NCBI GenBank assembly: GCA_964423615.1
Contig: CAYRFQ010000002.1
Location: 177,003 to 241,002 of the forward strand
DNA from: CAYRFQ01 sp964423615
GTDB lineage: Bacteria > Planctomycetota > Planctomycetia > Gemmatales > Gemmataceae
Length of the DNA: 64,000 bases
Reading direction: 5' to 3'
Shown here: positions 43,785-52,452 of the stretch, one piece after another
Position numbering within the stretch: position 1 is the stretch's first letter
Layout of the letters: every line of letters begins with the position of its first letter
Program-made: the position numbers and the translations under genes
Notes under the pieces: model-generated
Told to the model about the DNA's origin: nothing
The model's database searches: none
The model's input: only the letters and a program-made list of their open reading frames with translations

Positions 43785-44807
43785 GTGATGAACCGCGAAC
43801 AACGAACAGAGGATTGGTTTATCCTGAATCGTCAGAGGATTGAGGCTCGCACGCGTTTCCAGGCCGATTTCAAACAAGGCGTCGTTCATGAGCGACCAAA
43901 ATCGATGCACCAGTTACGCGTAGAGAGAAGAGCCGACCAGCTCCAACTTTTTTTCTATGGGCCTGACAGCCGCGAAGTGCTTTCGCGGATGGATGTCCAT
44001 GATCCTTTGAACCTTGTCTCTCCCTATACACAAGCAATGGTCTTGACACTACTTTGGCAGAGTGACCCGAAGTTTGTGTACATGTTAGGATTTGGTGCGG
44101 GACGGGTTCCGATGATTCTGCATCACTACTTCCCGGATGTAAGGATCGATTGCACCGAACTCGACGAGGACGTTGTAGCCGTCGCCCAATCGCATTTTGG
44201 CGTTGCCTTCGACGACCGTTTGCAACTCGCCATCCAAGATGGACGAGAGTACCTTGAGCAGCGCGAACCGGCGACCCAATACGACGTGATATTCCTTGAT
44301 GCTTTCCGCGGCACCGGGAGCAGTCCATTTCCTCTCTCGACGAGGGAGTTCTATGATCTTTGCAAGAGTCATCTCGCGCGAGATGGCGTTGTTGCCACCA
44401 ACTTGCTTTCTGGCGATCCGCTTTTCCGAGATAAAGTAACAACAGTCGTCCATTCGTTCCCTTGCGTGTACCTCGTACTCGTGGATTTTGGTGCGTCCAT
44501 TCTCTTTGGCTCGCAGGGCGAACCCGTTTTGCCAAGTGAACTCCTCACAAGAGCCAACGCCATCCAAAGCCAGCACGGATTCGTTTTTCCATTTTTGGAG
44601 CACGCCCGTAACCTGCGTCTCGTTACTCTGGAAGACCTATCTTTGGCTCCTCTCTACCAAGGTAGAATCTTGACTGATGAGACACCTCCGACGACATTCC
44701 CATTGCCAAAATCCGTCATCTCGCGGGTCAGGCGAGATGATCCATGTCCTTGTGGCTCGGGCAAAACATACCGAACGTGTCACGGTTCAGAGACGTCGCG
44801 TTTGTGA
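43785..44807 (+). CDS. Spermidine synthase-like protein with C-terminal SEC-C zinc motif
   Basis: Residues about 80-250 form the Rossmann-type methyltransferase fold of spermidine synthase-like proteins: FVYMLGFGAGRVPMILHHYF (cofactor loop), RIDCTELDEDVVAVAQSHFG, LQLAIQDGREYLEQ and YDVIFLDAFRG. The final 25 residues carry DDPCPCGSGKTYRTCHG, the SEC-C zinc motif first seen at the end of SecA. The putative aminopropyl acceptor-binding part is reduced, so a true spermidine synthase activity is uncertain; it may be another transferase targeted by the zinc motif. The ATG at 43785 has a weak site and a second ATG follows it directly. The gene for the thioredoxin-domain protein begins 229 bases downstream. 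Confidence 0.8.
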   Translation: MMNREQRTEDWFILNRQRIEARTRFQADFKQGVVHERPKSMHQLRVERRADQLQLFFYGPDSREVLSRMDVHDPLNLVSPYTQAMVLTLLWQSDPKFVYMLGFGAGRVPMILHHYFPDVRIDCTELDEDVVAVAQSHFGVAFDDRLQLAIQDGREYLEQREPATQYDVIFLDAFRGTGSSPFPLSTREFYDLCKSHLARDGVVATNLLSGDPLFRDKVTTVVHSFPCVYLVLVDFGASILFGSQGEPVLPSELLTRANAIQSQHGFVFPFLEHARNLRLVTLEDLSLAPLYQGRILTDETPPTTFPLPKSVISRVRRDDPCPCGSGKTYRTCHGSETSRL

Positions 44808-45036
44808 TCGTTTGGGACGTCGGCGCACCGTTTTCGAAGGACGAGCACGACGGTTGTTATGTCGACAGTTCCGACGAAGTTCTTTGCGTCAGAACCTTCC
44901 CTTTGGCCTCGTCCGGTTCACCGATTGTTCTCCTTTCTTGTTTCTCGTGCCCAATCCTTATGATGAAAGGAAGACGAGAATTGAGTCTTTCGACCGAAGA
45001 TCGAAACTACCAAGAATTCAAGAACAGGAGCCTCCC

Positions 45037-47127
45037 GTGGCCGAACAGCCAAAATATACAAACCGCCTGATCCACGAAACCAGTCCGTACCTTCGCCAAC
45101 ACGCCCACAACCCTGTCGATTGGTACCCCTGGGGCGAAGAAGCCATCCAGAAAGCTCGCGACTCCGACAAACCGATCTTTTTGAGCATCGGTTATTCGGC
45201 GTGCCATTGGTGTCACGTCATGGAACACGAAAGTTTCGAAGACCCCGAGATCGGCCAATACCTCAACGAACACTTCATTTCGATCAAGGTGGACCGGGAA
45301 GAGCGAGCCGAGATCGACCAAATATACATGAGCGCGGTCGTGGCCTTTACCCAGGGTCGGGGAGGGTGGCCCATGTCGGTCTTCCTCAAGCCGGACTTGA
45401 AGCCGTTTGCCGGTGGAACGTATTTTCCTCCGACGAGTCGATATGGCATGATTTCTTTTGGTGAACTACTGAAGCGGATCATGGACGCTTGGAACACACG
45501 AAGACAAGATATCGACGAGGTCGCTCAGAACGTGACCGATCACATCCAATCCACCGGCAATGTTGTGTCCACAGCCTCGGAAGGGTCAACGACATTCGAC
45601 GACCGAATCTTCCGACAGGCGCTCCAGACACTGGATGAGCGATTCGATCCGGTGTACGGAGGATTCGGACCAGCTCCCAAGTTCCCTCACCCGATGGATT
45701 TGAAGTTGTTACTCCGGGCCTGGCGACGGTTCGATAGTTCGAAGGCTCTGGAGATGACCAAGAAGACGCTCGACTGTATGGCCTGGGGTGGCATGTACGA
45801 CCAACTCGGTGGTGGATTTCATCGCTACAGCACCGACAACCGTTGGCTGGCTCCGCACTTCGAGAAGATGCTTTACGACAATGCTTTGCTGGTCTCGGCG
45901 TATCTCGAGGCGTACCAGGCAACGCGGGATCCGTTTTATTCGCAGATTGTCGAAGAGACATTGGGCTACGTCCTCCGAGAAATGACGAGTCCCGAAGGAG
46001 CGTTTTACAGCACACAGGACGCCGACAGCGAGGGTGAAGAAGGTAAGTTCTTCGTATGGTCCAAACAGGAAGTCGAGCAAATCCTGGACAAGGAACTCGC
46101 TGAAATTGTTTGTGCGGTGTATGACGTCAGCGACGGAGGCAACTGGGAAGGGAAGAACATCTTGAACCGCTCCCGACGGGACGAAGCGGATGCAAAACAA
46201 CTCGGACTTGATGTTGCTGATTTTCGCTCCAAGCTTTCGGAGGCCCGTCAAAAGCTATTCGACGTGCGGAGTCAGCGAGTGTGGCCAGCTCGAGATGAGA
46301 AGATCTTGACGGCCTGGAACGGGCTCATGATCGGTGCGTTTGCCGAGGCGGCACAGGTTCTCGATTCTCCCGAATACGAACGATACGCTAAAGGGGCAGC
46401 CGGTTTCGTTTTGGAGACAATGCGTCGAGACGACGGGAGGCTCTACCGGACTTGCGGCGCGGGGTCCGATCCGAAACTCAATGGATACTTGGAGGACTAC
46501 GCTTTCGTTCTCGATGCTTTGGTCACCCTCTACGAGACGACGTTCGACCTCCAATGGATCGAGGAAGCTGCGTCTCTCGCCAGGGTCATGATCGAGCAAT
46601 TTTGGGACGACAAAGATGGAGCGTTCTATTTCACCGGTCGCGACCACGAAGAATTGATTGCGCGAAACAAAGACATGCAAGATGGAGCTGTTCCTTCCGG
46701 GAATTCGATGGCCGCGACGGCGTTGCTTCGACTCGGCAAACTCACCGGAGAGAGCCTTTTTCTCGAGACGGCCGAGCGAACGTTGCACGCCTTTCACGGG
46801 ATCATGCAACAACACCCGGCCGCGTGTCCTCAAATGTTGCTAGCTCTGGATTTTTGGATGGGGCCAGTCGACGAGTTTGCAGTGGTGGGAGATCTATCCG
46901 ACGACGACACCAAGGTTGCGTTACGATCGCTTCGCAATCGATTCATGCCCCACAAAATCGTGGCGTGTCGGGATGTATCGGCGACTGATGGTAGAGTATT
47001 CGATAACATCCCTTTGCTCCAACAAAAGGAAGCCAAGGGGACTGTGACGATTTATCGGTGTCGCGATTACGCTTGTGAAGCCCCGATTGTTGGGAGCACA
47101 GCGTTCGAGGCCAGCCTCCAGGAATAG
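45037..47127 (+). CDS. DUF255 thioredoxin-domain protein (YyaL / SSP411 family)
   Basis: The 696-residue protein begins NRLIHETSPYLRQHAHNPVD, typical of the DUF255 family, whose N-terminal thioredoxin-like domain has the motif YSACHWCHVMEHESFEDPEI. The remainder is an (alpha/alpha)6-barrel resembling glycosidases or epimerases (MYDQLGGGFHRYSTDNRW, HFEKMLYDNALLVSAYLEAY, LTAWNGLMIGAFAEAA, QDGAVPSGNSMAATALLRLG). The biochemical role is unresolved in bacteria. I chose the GTG at 45037, with an AGGAG site; the frame is open back to 44677 but that part overlaps the preceding gene in another frame and has no homology. Confidence 0.92.
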   Translation: MAEQPKYTNRLIHETSPYLRQHAHNPVDWYPWGEEAIQKARDSDKPIFLSIGYSACHWCHVMEHESFEDPEIGQYLNEHFISIKVDREERAEIDQIYMSAVVAFTQGRGGWPMSVFLKPDLKPFAGGTYFPPTSRYGMISFGELLKRIMDAWNTRRQDIDEVAQNVTDHIQSTGNVVSTASEGSTTFDDRIFRQALQTLDERFDPVYGGFGPAPKFPHPMDLKLLLRAWRRFDSSKALEMTKKTLDCMAWGGMYDQLGGGFHRYSTDNRWLAPHFEKMLYDNALLVSAYLEAYQATRDPFYSQIVEETLGYVLREMTSPEGAFYSTQDADSEGEEGKFFVWSKQEVEQILDKELAEIVCAVYDVSDGGNWEGKNILNRSRRDEADAKQLGLDVADFRSKLSEARQKLFDVRSQRVWPARDEKILTAWNGLMIGAFAEAAQVLDSPEYERYAKGAAGFVLETMRRDDGRLYRTCGAGSDPKLNGYLEDYAFVLDALVTLYETTFDLQWIEEAASLARVMIEQFWDDKDGAFYFTGRDHEELIARNKDMQDGAVPSGNSMAATALLRLGKLTGESLFLETAERTLHAFHGIMQQHPAACPQMLLALDFWMGPVDEFAVVGDLSDDDTKVALRSLRNRFMPHKIVACRDVSATDGRVFDNIPLLQQKEAKGTVTIYRCRDYACEAPIVGSTAFEASLQE

Positions 47128-48204
47128 TTGACCAATTCGTGACACTTTCACATCTGATGCAAGCTGGCGACTGCCTTATTTGTTGGCAACTACGCTTAAC
47201 GAAATAGCAGGCTTGGAGTGCGAGAGGTTGCTATTCAATCGAATCTTATGGAATGTATGAGTAAATCTTATTTTATAGAATTGCGTAAGATATTGTCATG
47301 AAAGGATTTGCGACGAACAAGAAAAAATTTGCCTTCTTCTCGCTTAGTTTGGCCCGCCGCTTGCTCTAATTAAAAGCGTTCTCAATGACTTGCTCCGGTG
47401 GAGGGAGAGGCCACCGAAAGCAAGTTGTTGGGGCGACGTTCTCACAGCACAAAGAACCGACCAGTCTGTGTCTTACTATGGGAGAGGTGGTAAGACGCAA
47501 GTGGTCGGTTTCTTTGTTTGTAGACGACTTTTCTTCCCCACCCCATCGAATTCCATCTTTGCATCTTGCATCAACCTTCTCGGCCAGTTAAGAATCAACA
47601 AATGTAAAGTCCTGGGGACTCGAAAAACGATTTCGTGTCGCGCTGACTCCTCCAGGAAGAGTTGCTGTCCGTCCTTCAACTGCCATAATGTAACCTTATA
47701 GGAACTGCTGAAGGTCGCTTTTGGCAGGAAGAGTCAATCGTTGTTCTGATTCGCAACGATCCAGAATGCTTAAACTCCTCCAGAGCAATCGTTTAGGCCG
47801 CGGTGGATGGGAATCTCAGGGAATTCCATTCGTATTGGTACCATAGTTGCCCTGTAGGGTGCTTTGGGCGTGATAAGCTTTTTTGCGGTGTGTCTTTTGT
47901 GCATCTGTTGGGGACTTTGGAGTTGGGCCGTCGGGTGACTTCGCAGCCTTCCTCTCAACGGCCATTATGGTCTGCTCGTTCGACTAGTGCTGCGAACTCG
48001 TGCATCCGTTTGCCCCAGCGGCTGTCGGAACAATCAATAACGCTTGAACGTGAACTGAAGTAAACTGGCAGCCTCACCACGTGTATGTTCCGGTGGGTTG
48101 GAGAAATCGAGCGCTCCTCCTGTGGTTACTTGATGTGAATAGGCCAGTGTTGCCCCATCGAGGGATCAGCAGGAGACGAGCGAGAGCAAGAAGGAGAAAC
48201 GACA
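47128..48204. other. 1.1 kb interval without proteins, containing an RNA candidate
   Basis: No convincing protein gene. Short frames at 47385-47701 and 47803-48063 have no ribosome-binding site or family. The first 200 bases are AT-rich. The strong feature is the pair of hairpins at 47388-47520. Confidence 0.5.
47388..47520 (+). ncRNA. Candidate structured RNA with two GGGAGAGG hairpins
   Basis: Hairpin 1: ACTTGCT (47388-47394) pairs with AGCAAGT (47419-47425) and, inside, CGGTGG (47396-47401) with CCACCG (47411-47416), leaving a 9-base loop AGGGAGAGG. Hairpin 2: AACCGACCA (47455-47463) pairs with TGGTCGGTT (47502-47510), extended outward by AAAG/CTTT, and GTCTTAC (47470-47476) pairs with GTAAGAC (47490-47496), with a 13-base loop that again contains GGGAGAGG (47480-47487). 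The second stem runs into TTTCTTTGTTTG, a terminator-like tail. Perfect nested stems with the same loop octamer, in a region with no protein, argue for a small RNA. I know no Rfam family matching it. The purine-rich loops resemble CsrA/RsmE-sequestering or anti-SD-type decoys, which is speculation. Confidence 0.5.
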
Positions 48205-50376
48205 ATGAGCGCGCAAGCAACCTTGCCGACAACGATTCGTGGCCCGATTCCTGAAGTCGTTCCAACCGCCCATCGGAAGTCCGAAGATCGGTTCGGTGCG
48301 AAACTCCTTCTACACTTCAAGCGTTGGTTTGGTCCACCTTCCCAGCGACGACTTGCATACGCGGCCTTGCAGATTCCCAAGATTCGCCACTTCGAGAAAG
48401 AGTTCAGCAAACTCACTGATGAAGAAGTCCTGTCTCTCGGGAAACGATTGAAAGGCCGGGCGCGTGGTGGTGAATCGCTTGTGGCGTTGTTGCCGGAAGT
48501 CTTTGGACTTGTGTGCGTGGCGGCCTTGCGGAACTTAAAGATGCGTCCGTATGACGTTCAGTTAGCAGCGGGCGTCGTCCTTCACTACACCGCTGTTGCG
48601 GAAGTCTCCACGGGGGAAGGAAAGACGCTCGTGGCGACGGCCCCGGTGGCCTTGAACGCATTAACTGGCAGGGGTGTCCACGTCACCACCACCAACGACT
48701 ACCTGGCCAAGCGTGACGGGGAGAACATGTCGCTAGTCTATAATGCTCTGGGGCTGACCGTCGGTGTCCTGCAACAGAAGATGGAAGACGACCAACGTAA
48801 GGCGGCCTACGCAGCGGACATTACCTACGGAACGGCATCCGAATTTGGATTCGATTTTTTGCGAGATCGTCTGAAGGTGGCCGATGAAAAGGGCGAAGCT
48901 CTGCCATTTTGGTCTCCGTGGACGCAAAATGGCACATTCAACAAGCCCATGGATCCGAAAGTCCAACGTGGCCATCACTTCGCGCTGGTCGACGAGGCCG
49001 ACAACATCTTCATCGACGATGCCAAGACGCCGCTGATTATTGGTGGCCCGAGCCGCGATGCCATGCCCGAGGAAGCGGTCCCCTACGTCTGGGCGGATGA
49101 TGTCGCGCAGGCGATGGTCCCCAACCAGCACTTTATGCTCGACCAGAAGAAGCACAAGATCGAGTTGACGGAAGATGGCAGACAACTCGTTCGTTATTCG
49201 AACCCCCCGGTGGGCGAACACTCGCACGCGATGGACAAACTCCACGAACACGTCGAACGAGCGCTCCACGCGAGGTTCCGATTCCGCCGAGATCAGCATT
49301 ACATGGTCGACGATGGAAAGATCGTGATTATTGACGAGAGCACAGGGCGGCCTCAGCCGGACCGACACTGGCGAGATGGTCTGCACCAAGCCGTCGAAGC
49401 CAAAGAGCGGGTCCAAATCACCATGGCGTCCGACCATGCGGCCCAGATCACCTTGCAGAGGTATTTCCGTCTTTATGATAAGCTCTGTGGGATGACCGGT
49501 ACGGCCGCCCAGAACTGGTGGGAACTTCTCCGGGTCTACAAACTTTGGACTGTTTGTGTTCCCACAAACCGACCGATCATCCGGGAGCATCGTCCGGATA
49601 AGATTTTCCCGACAGTGAAAGCCAAAATCAAAGCAATCGTAGAGGAGATCAAAGAAATCCAAGCCACAGGACGGCCCATTCTGGTGGGGACACGAAGTGT
49701 GGACATGTCGGAACGAATCAGCGAGCAGCTCCAAGAAGAAGGCATCACGCACCAGGTCCTCAACGCTCGTCCCGACATCGCCGACAAAGAAGCCGAGATC
49801 GTCGCCCAAGCAGGTCGGCCTCACACGGTTACGATCGCCACCAACATGGCTGGCCGTGGTACCGACATCATCCTGGGTGGAAACGCCGAACCAATCGCCT
49901 GGAACAAGCTCAAAGAAGAATACCAGTCTCGTCTGGATGTGCCCCGGGAAGTTTGGTCAAAGACTGTGAAGGAGATCGAGGAAGCAGAAAACCTGAAAGA
50001 ACTGCAACGGCAAGTGGTCGCGGCGGGTGGGCTTCATGTACTCGGGACGGAACGACACGATTCGTTGCGAATCGACCGCCAACTCCAGGGACGTGCTGGA
50101 CGTCAGGGTGATCCTGGGAGTTGCCAGTTCTTCCTTTCCCTCGAAGATGAGATTCTCGAAGGTTTGGGACAAAAACGACAAGAAGCGTTCCAGAAATTCG
50201 GTCAGAGATACGAAGACGAGGTGGAGTATCCCTGGGAAAAATTCCTTTCGGAATTTCAGCGAGCGCAAAGACGGACTCAAGCCCGTCACTATCGGCAACG
50301 TATTGATTTGATGAACTACGAAAAGAATCGATGGGAAATCCTTAAGGACATCGGTGCTGACCCTTACGTCGATTGA
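48205..50376 (+). CDS. secA: SecA-like translocase ATPase, C-terminally shortened
   Basis: The 723-residue protein has the SecA motor: Walker A AEVSTGEGKTLVATAPVALN, TTTNDYLAKRDGENM, YGTASEFGFDFLRD, DEAD-box-like LVDEADNIFIDDAKTPLIIG, MTGTA, and NBD2 motifs TNMAGRGTDIILGGNAE, GLHVLGTERHDSLRIDRQLQ and GRAGRQGDPGSCQFFLS. It ends soon after the start of the long scaffold helix (RQRIDLMNYEKNRWE), so most of the helical scaffold, helical wing, linker and zinc tail of normal 850-900 residue SecA are missing. No remnant is visible after the stop. It may be an accessory SecA2-type ATPase. AAGGAG precedes the ATG. Confidence 0.9.
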   Translation: MSAQATLPTTIRGPIPEVVPTAHRKSEDRFGAKLLLHFKRWFGPPSQRRLAYAALQIPKIRHFEKEFSKLTDEEVLSLGKRLKGRARGGESLVALLPEVFGLVCVAALRNLKMRPYDVQLAAGVVLHYTAVAEVSTGEGKTLVATAPVALNALTGRGVHVTTTNDYLAKRDGENMSLVYNALGLTVGVLQQKMEDDQRKAAYAADITYGTASEFGFDFLRDRLKVADEKGEALPFWSPWTQNGTFNKPMDPKVQRGHHFALVDEADNIFIDDAKTPLIIGGPSRDAMPEEAVPYVWADDVAQAMVPNQHFMLDQKKHKIELTEDGRQLVRYSNPPVGEHSHAMDKLHEHVERALHARFRFRRDQHYMVDDGKIVIIDESTGRPQPDRHWRDGLHQAVEAKERVQITMASDHAAQITLQRYFRLYDKLCGMTGTAAQNWWELLRVYKLWTVCVPTNRPIIREHRPDKIFPTVKAKIKAIVEEIKEIQATGRPILVGTRSVDMSERISEQLQEEGITHQVLNARPDIADKEAEIVAQAGRPHTVTIATNMAGRGTDIILGGNAEPIAWNKLKEEYQSRLDVPREVWSKTVKEIEEAENLKELQRQVVAAGGLHVLGTERHDSLRIDRQLQGRAGRQGDPGSCQFFLSLEDEILEGLGQKRQEAFQKFGQRYEDEVEYPWEKFLSEFQRAQRRTQARHYRQRIDLMNYEKNRWEILKDIGADPYVD

Positions 50377-50788
50377 GGCGGAACGAGTCAACCAGAGAAG
50401 ACGACGGGGTGCTCTTGTTGTTGGGCATTGCAACAAGCATGTTGCAATGCCCAACGTTGGCGGATAGTTCTGCCATCCTTAGCGAGAGCGCAGTTCCGTC
50501 TGGTTCGAGTCGAATGGCACCGAGTCCGATCGTCTCGAAGTGGGATTCTCTTTTTGGCCCGGTCCCTCAGGGTGGGATTTGGATTTGTCCTTTAACTCAA
50601 TCGAACATCAATTTCTTTCGCATTTCAAAGCCAAGCTTCTAGCCTCGTGTCTCTCAACTTTGTCGGCACGCCTCAAGCATTTTCTCTGCTCGCGAGACAA
50701 GTTCTTCCTCTGAGGGCGAAGTCGCGAGAAACCGTTTGCACAGTTCCTCGCCTTCACCAAAATTTGCGGTTTCATTGGTAAACTGACT
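50377..50788. other. Intergenic stretch with a 15-bp perfect inverted repeat
   Basis: No gene. GTTGGGCATTGCAAC (50420-50434) and GTTGCAATGCCCAAC (50441-50455) pair perfectly around AAGCAT, 44 bases after the secA stop. There is no T-run on either strand, so it may be an unusual terminator, a processing hairpin, or a mobile-repeat remnant. Confidence 0.5.
50420..50455. repeat. 15-bp perfect inverted repeat between secA and the DUF1559 gene
   Basis: See 50420-50434 and 50441-50455. It sits between convergent secA and the DUF1559 gene, where a bidirectional terminator is expected. Confidence 0.7.
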
Positions 50789-51784
50789 TTAGAACAGCGA
50801 GACCGTTTCTCCCTTCCGTCGGGTCGAAGCCGCACGCCAGATGGCTAAATCAACCGTGTCGCTCACGAAATGAATTGAGCCATCTCCCATCAACACATTC
50901 ACTCCTTTGGTGTGGTTTGACCTCGCGGCTCGCCATCCTGGATTGCTGTGCCGCAGGCAATCGGGAAGACTGTGATTCGGAGGATAGTAGGCATTGAAAA
51001 GGCCATTGGGGTAGGCTCCGTCGGCCCATGTCGCTCCTCGGTCCGTTCGCCAAGAGGTCGCGTTCGCACACGCGCTCTCGCTCAATGAGTCGCTAAAGCC
51101 CAGGCTCGCGTACATCGTTTGGGGGTCCACCTGGTTGGCGTCGTAGACATAAAAGTTTTCCCCCGTCCCGGCTCCGAGCACGCTCTCGGACATGGCGATC
51201 GTGTTGCTCGAGCCATCTCGGACGTCGGTGATTTTGACTCGCGAATTCACATAGAAGAGCCCGTCGGCGTTCGTCGCATCGCCGCCGTTGCCGCCACTTC
51301 CGGCGCACGCGACGTAGTTGCCCGGAGCGCGTTCCGGCCGTATGACTTGGCCACTGTCACTCGGACAGAGGAAGATCGGAACGGTCAGGCTGACTCCGTA
51401 TCGGTTGGGGGGAAAGATGCTGTAAGGCGGGTTCGATTCCGGCCCGCCGTAAAGCGGATAACTCAGGTCGAGTGCGTTGTAGACGTTGCTCTGTTCGAGG
51501 TACGGCGTCAATTCGGCCAGGACCGACCACCGGAAATGTCCCGCCGGAACGCTCCCATTTTCTCCGGGCCATTGCTTGACTTGATAGCCGTACGGAAAAC
51601 GTTTTGTGGCGTCGTGATGGTTGTGCAAGGCCAGTCCGATTTGTTTGAGGTTGTTCTGACAACTCATTCGGTTGGCAGCCTCACGTACTTTCTGGACCGC
51701 GGGCAGCAAGAGTCCGATCAAGATGGCGATGATGGCAATCACCACCAACAGTTCAATCAGCGTGAATGCCGAGCGAGATTTCAT
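50789..51784 (-). CDS. DUF1559 pseudopilin-like protein
   Basis: The 331-residue protein has a type IV prepilin-like leader with FTLIELLVVIAIIAILIGLL (N-methylation motif) and the planctomycete continuation LLPAVQKVREAANRMSCQNN, KQIGLALHNHHDATKRFPYG, with a C-terminal VNVLMGDGSIHFVSDTV. Planctomycetes have dozens of these proteins, probably exported through a type II/IV-like pseudopilus. The ATG at 51784 overlaps the stop of the preceding gene (ATGA), so the two are translationally coupled. GGAGG precedes it. It is third in an operon with DUF4198 and Ig-like genes. Confidence 0.93.
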   Translation of the reverse strand: MKSRSAFTLIELLVVIAIIAILIGLLLPAVQKVREAANRMSCQNNLKQIGLALHNHHDATKRFPYGYQVKQWPGENGSVPAGHFRWSVLAELTPYLEQSNVYNALDLSYPLYGGPESNPPYSIFPPNRYGVSLTVPIFLCPSDSGQVIRPERAPGNYVACAGSGGNGGDATNADGLFYVNSRVKITDVRDGSSNTIAMSESVLGAGTGENFYVYDANQVDPQTMYASLGFSDSLSESACANATSWRTDRGATWADGAYPNGLFNAYYPPNHSLPDCLRHSNPGWRAARSNHTKGVNVLMGDGSIHFVSDTVDLAIWRAASTRRKGETVSLF

Positions 51785-52431
51785 GGGGCCTCCGTGGGTG
51801 AGGAATCGTTGGATGAGGGATCGTTGCAGGGAAGATTGCTGGACGGATTGTTCCGGACTTCCAATCGCGTCCGACGAACAAGAAAAACTCCGAGAGCAGT
51901 GAGAAACCCAATTGCGGCAAGGCCGAGCCCGACGTTCCACCAGGGAAAGCGAGTGAAACGTTCGCGGTTCGGGGTGGACGTCGTGATTTCGAATGGCTTC
52001 TTGGATTTTGGATTCCCGGCATTCGCAGAATGCGAAGGCGGCGGAGGGCTTTCGGAATCGGTGGAAGGTGATCCCTTCACGACTGGCTGCTGCGGGAGAG
52101 CTGGTGCGGTTTTCTCCACCACGACCGTGGCATGGGCAATGTGTCCCGATCCGGCATCGAGGCGGATGCGATATCTGCCAGGCGATTGCAACCGACAAGA
52201 CCACTTCCCGTCTTCGTCGGTCTTTCCCGTGGTCACGACTTTCGCTGTCGCATCGAACAACGTGACTCGGGCCTCGCTCGCCGCCGTGCCGTCATCGAAA
52301 AAGCCCGTGACGACGAGGTCCTGTTTCTCGATGCGGCATTCCACGCCGACCGCATGCGCCAAGGCAACTTGAGGCATACTGGCAAGAACGAAGAAGACCA
52401 TGACCAAGTTGGGCCACCGTTGCGAATTCAT
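51781..52431 (-). CDS. Exported protein with carboxypeptidase-regulatory-like domain and membrane anchor
   Basis: The 216-residue protein has a signal (LVMVFFVLASMPQVALAHAV), an Ig-like carboxypeptidase-regulatory domain (LVVTGFFDDGTAASEARVTL, TTGKTDEDGKWSCRLQSPGR), a Pro-rich linker and a C-terminal membrane segment (VGLGLAAIGFLTALGVFLVR) with a short positive cytoplasmic tail. I chose the ATG at 52431, with AGGAAG in position; a GTG lies 9 bases upstream. Such Ig/anchor proteins occur with NikM/NikN-like metal uptake genes, and the DUF4198 gene precedes it. The start codon of the next gene overlaps its stop. Confidence 0.8.
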   Translation of the reverse strand: MNSQRWPNLVMVFFVLASMPQVALAHAVGVECRIEKQDLVVTGFFDDGTAASEARVTLFDATAKVVTTGKTDEDGKWSCRLQSPGRYRIRLDAGSGHIAHATVVVEKTAPALPQQPVVKGSPSTDSESPPPPSHSANAGNPKSKKPFEITTSTPNRERFTRFPWWNVGLGLAAIGFLTALGVFLVRRTRLEVRNNPSSNLPCNDPSSNDSSPTEAP

Positions 52432-52452
52432 CGATATCACTTCCTGGATGGG

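Noticed and set aside
44677..45036. N-terminal extension of the DUF255 gene
   Set aside because: Overlaps the SpeE-like gene in another frame and has no family likeness; the GTG at 45037 has a good ribosome-binding site and gives the conserved start.
50420..50455. Insertion-sequence end
   Set aside because: No transposase or target duplication flanks the inverted repeat.
51420..51445. tRNA-like GGTTCGATTCC segment
   Set aside because: No cloverleaf around it and it lies inside the DUF1559 coding frame.
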